DNA of 42,920 bases. Source: Gemmiger_A avium (GTDB taxonomy: Bacteria; Bacillota; Clostridia; Oscillospirales; Ruminococcaceae). The position numbers and the translations under genes are program-made. Positions 41,096-42,920 of the stretch are shown piece by piece (the stretch's first letter is position 1; the number at the start of each line of letters is the position of its first letter). Where the stretch lies: contig DXFE01000108.1 of the NCBI GenBank assembly GCA_019114585.1, positions 1-42,920 on the forward strand. Reading direction: 5' to 3'. The notes under the pieces are model-generated. The model worked only from the letters and a program-made list of their open reading frames with translations, did no database searches and was not told the DNA's origin.

Positions 41096-42169
41096 ATGAA
41101 AAAAGCGACTTCGCAGGATGTGGCCCGGCTGGCGGGTGTATCCCAGGCTACGGTCTCACTGATTTTGAACAACAGCGATAAGATCACCTTCAGCAGCGAA
41201 ACAAAGGAAAAGGTGTTTGCTGCCGCGCAGGAATTGGGATACGAACTGCCACGGCGCAAGAAACAGCCGTCCAAAAAAAGCAGCCGTATGCTGCTGGTGC
41301 TGACCCCTACTTTGACCAACCAGTATTATTCCGAACTGATCCAGGCGGTGGAGGACTATGCAGATTCCCTGGGATACCGGGTTATCGTCTGCAACACCTT
41401 CCGAAAGTCGGATCTGGAGAAGTATTATCTGGACACCTTTCTGGCCGGCCATGTGGACGGGGTGATCTATACCTTCCTGCCCAGCTTTCCTCATCTGATC
41501 GAGCAGGTCTCGGTCAACACACCGGTGGTCATTATTGGAGAGAAACAGGAAGATATGGCCATCTGCTCCATTGAGCTGAGCAATGTGAGCGCCGGAGCCA
41601 TGCTGGCGGAACACCTTTATCAGCTGGGGCATCACAAGATGGCTTTTTTGTCCACTCCGTTCAATCAGTTTACGCTGGCCCGGGGCCAGCGCCTGGAAGG
41701 AATCCGCAAGCAGCTGGAATCCCATGGCCTGACTGACGGGCTGGAGGTCATTGTGGAGGATCCCTGTGCCGAAACCGATATGCAGGACAACGGCCTTCCG
41801 TATGAGTATGTGGTGGGCCGGCGGCTGGTAGCGGAATTCTTGCGCCGGAAAGGGCAGGCCACTGCCTTGATTGGGGTAAACGATATGACCGCTTTAGGCA
41901 TTCTGAACGAGCTGCAGGCGCAGGGATTCCGGGTTCCGCGGGATTATTCGGTGTGCGGCTTCGACAACATTTTTTCTTCCAGCGTCACCACCCCTGCCCT
42001 TACCACCATTGACCACCATCTGTACACCCGCTGCCGTTCGGCGGTAGATATGATTTTGTCCCAGAACGAGAAGCGTTCTTCTGCACAGCCCACTATGGTC
42101 AATAAGATTGAGTACACCCCCCAGCTGATCGTACGCGGCTCCACCGGCCCCTGCGGCGCGGCCCGGTAA
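41096..42169 (+). CDS. LacI-family transcriptional repressor
   Basis: A 357-residue LacI-type regulator. The N-terminal helix-turn-helix is TSQDVARLAGVSQATVSLILNN, the hinge lies near residues 48-60, and the effector domain has the periplasmic-binding-protein fold (LLVLTPTLTNQYYSELIQAVEDYADSLGYRVIVCN; LIGVNDMTALGILNELQAQGFRVPRDYSVCGFDN). ATG 41096 is preferred over an upstream TTG at 41087 that nearly touches the AAAGGGG site. The SGNH hydrolase gene follows after 13 bases. Shared AT-rich operators indicate that it controls the four transcription units from 25 kb to 42.9 kb, including its own. The inducer is unknown. Confidence 0.95.
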   Translation: MKKATSQDVARLAGVSQATVSLILNNSDKITFSSETKEKVFAAAQELGYELPRRKKQPSKKSSRMLLVLTPTLTNQYYSELIQAVEDYADSLGYRVIVCNTFRKSDLEKYYLDTFLAGHVDGVIYTFLPSFPHLIEQVSVNTPVVIIGEKQEDMAICSIELSNVSAGAMLAEHLYQLGHHKMAFLSTPFNQFTLARGQRLEGIRKQLESHGLTDGLEVIVEDPCAETDMQDNGLPYEYVVGRRLVAEFLRRKGQATALIGVNDMTALGILNELQAQGFRVPRDYSVCGFDNIFSSSVTTPALTTIDHHLYTRCRSAVDMILSQNEKRSSAQPTMVNKIEYTPQLIVRGSTGPCGAAR

Positions 42170-42182
42170 AGGAGGAATAGAT

Positions 42183-42854
42183 ATGCTGTCAGGCAACAGC
42201 CCTTCCTATGACTTTTCCCAGATCAAACCGCTGGCCGGCAGCCTGCTGCAGGGCGGGCATATCGCGGTGCTGGGCTCCTCGGTGGCCCGGGGCGAGGCCT
42301 CGGAGGGCTGGGCCGTGGGGGAGTATCTGGCCGCCCGCCTGGGCACGCAGCTGACCAAAGAAGCGGTCAGCGGCACTACGCTGGCGGACACCGGGCCGCA
42401 AAGCTATGTCCGGCGCCTGTACCGGCTGGACCCGAATACCCGGTATGATCTGTTTCTGTGCCAGCTGTCCACCAACGATGCCACGCTGCATCTGCCGCAG
42501 GGCGTGGTGGCGCCGGGGCGGGATCCGGCGCAGTTTGACCGTGCCACCACGCTGGGGGCGCTGGAGACGATTCTGGAATATGCCCTGCGCACCTGGCGCT
42601 GCCCGGTGGCGGTGTTTACCGGCAGCCGGTACGACAGCAAGGACTATGCCGCCCTGGTGGCTTGTCTGCCCGCGCTGCGGCAAAAGTGGGGGATCGGTGT
42701 GCTGGATCTGTGGAACAGTGAACCGTTCAACGGGATTCCGGATGCCTCCCGCCGGCTGTACATGCGGGACCCGATCCACCCCACCAAAGCCGGATACCGG
42801 GACTGGTGGGGCCCGGAACTGGAACGGCAACTGTTGGCATTTCTGAACAGATAA
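42183..42854 (+). CDS. SGNH/GDSL-type esterase, intracellular
   Basis: A 223-residue SGNH hydrolase. Block I reads HIAVLGSSVARGE with the nucleophile at S32 or S33, block III QLSTNDAT with N98, and block V RDPIHPTKAG with D196 and H199. It has no signal peptide. GGAGG lies seven bases before the ATG, and the gene is co-transcribed with lacI. It would remove an acyl, probably acetyl, group from an imported sugar, which fits a decorated substrate for the island. Confidence 0.9.
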   Translation: MLSGNSPSYDFSQIKPLAGSLLQGGHIAVLGSSVARGEASEGWAVGEYLAARLGTQLTKEAVSGTTLADTGPQSYVRRLYRLDPNTRYDLFLCQLSTNDATLHLPQGVVAPGRDPAQFDRATTLGALETILEYALRTWRCPVAVFTGSRYDSKDYAALVACLPALRQKWGIGVLDLWNSEPFNGIPDASRRLYMRDPIHPTKAGYRDWWGPELERQLLAFLNR

Positions 42855-42874
42855 AGAAAGAGGGAGGGCGAAAG

Positions 42875-42920
42875 GTGCCTCCCGATAAGAAAACATCGTG
42901 GGGCAAGAGAGAAACGGTAT
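42875..42920 (+). CDS. Possible start of another gene, truncated by the window edge
   Basis: GGAGGG lies a few bases before a GTG at 42875-42877, and the frame stays open to the edge (MPPDKKTSWGKRETV if initiated there). The basic N-terminus would fit a membrane protein such as a transporter, but 15 codons give no identity. It would be the third gene of the lacI operon. Confidence 0.4.
   Translation, partial: MPPDKKTSWGKRETV

Noticed and set aside
1..42920. CRISPR arrays, tRNA or rRNA genes, insertion sequences, phage or integrase genes
   Set aside because: No regularly spaced repeats, no tRNA-like cloverleaf or rRNA stretch and no transposase or integrase motif were recognised while reading the window.

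Overview
The window is a chromosomal piece of a GC-rich, low-GC-phylum (Firmicutes/Clostridia) bacterium. Strong AGGAGG-type Shine-Dalgarno sites, lipoprotein binding proteins, LytS/YesN-type two-component pairs, LplB/YtcP-type sugar permeases and dense short-spaced operons all point to a gut Oscillospiraceae member (Faecalibacterium, Gemmiger or Subdoligranulum type). That placement is inference from gene style, not from a marker gene. No rRNA, tRNA, IS element or CRISPR array was seen, and no gene-free stretch exceeds 300 bases. The content is mostly carbohydrate capture and catabolism with its regulators.

Region 1 (1-2304): the start of an unidentified membrane-type gene, then an OmpR-type response regulator and its histidine kinase on the minus strand. 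Region 2 (2305-10982): a YesN-type response regulator, a LytS-type kinase and a lipoprotein sugar sensor form a three-component system next to a complete mglBAC galactose/glucose-type ABC transporter, which ends with a membrane-anchored protein carrying InlB-type B-repeats. Region 3 (10990-14013): a GltD-like Fe-S flavoprotein and a family 2 glycosidase. Region 4 (14024-17279): a LysR regulator divergent from ubiX-lpdD-ubiD, a prenyl-FMN-dependent decarboxylase operon in which ubiD has lost most of its coding sequence, then a DUF554 membrane protein.

Region 5 (17290-23943): a tightly overlapping minus-strand operon of a sialate O-acetylesterase-like protein, an unassigned glycosidase-like protein, a BNR-repeat sialidase-like protein, a split ThrE (YjjP/YjjB-like) exporter and a metallo-beta-lactamase-fold enzyme. 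None of the three carbohydrate enzymes has a signal peptide, so the operon seems to process imported material. Its promoter carries an inverted repeat between the -35 and -10 boxes.

Region 6 (23944-42920) is the most interesting part. A minus-strand import operon (two LplB/YtcP-type permeases, a large binding lipoprotein, a PHP hydrolase, an OPA/MFS transporter) faces a six-gene plus-strand operon (Gfo/Idh oxidoreductase, class II aldolase, FGGY kinase, FucI/AraA-like isomerase, class III aminotransferase, second Gfo/Idh). A second minus-strand operon (PfkB kinase, HpaI-type aldolase, D-2-hydroxyacid dehydrogenase) follows, and then lacI with an SGNH hydrolase. The AT-only 9-mer ATATTATTA, together with ACTAATA-type half-sites, occurs in front of all four transcription units. 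This suggests one LacI-type repressor controlling a roughly 17-kb utilisation island. The mix of ketose-1-phosphate chemistry, 2-keto-3-deoxy-acid chemistry and a class III aminotransferase matches no standard sugar pathway I know, so the substrate may be an unusual or amino-substituted sugar.
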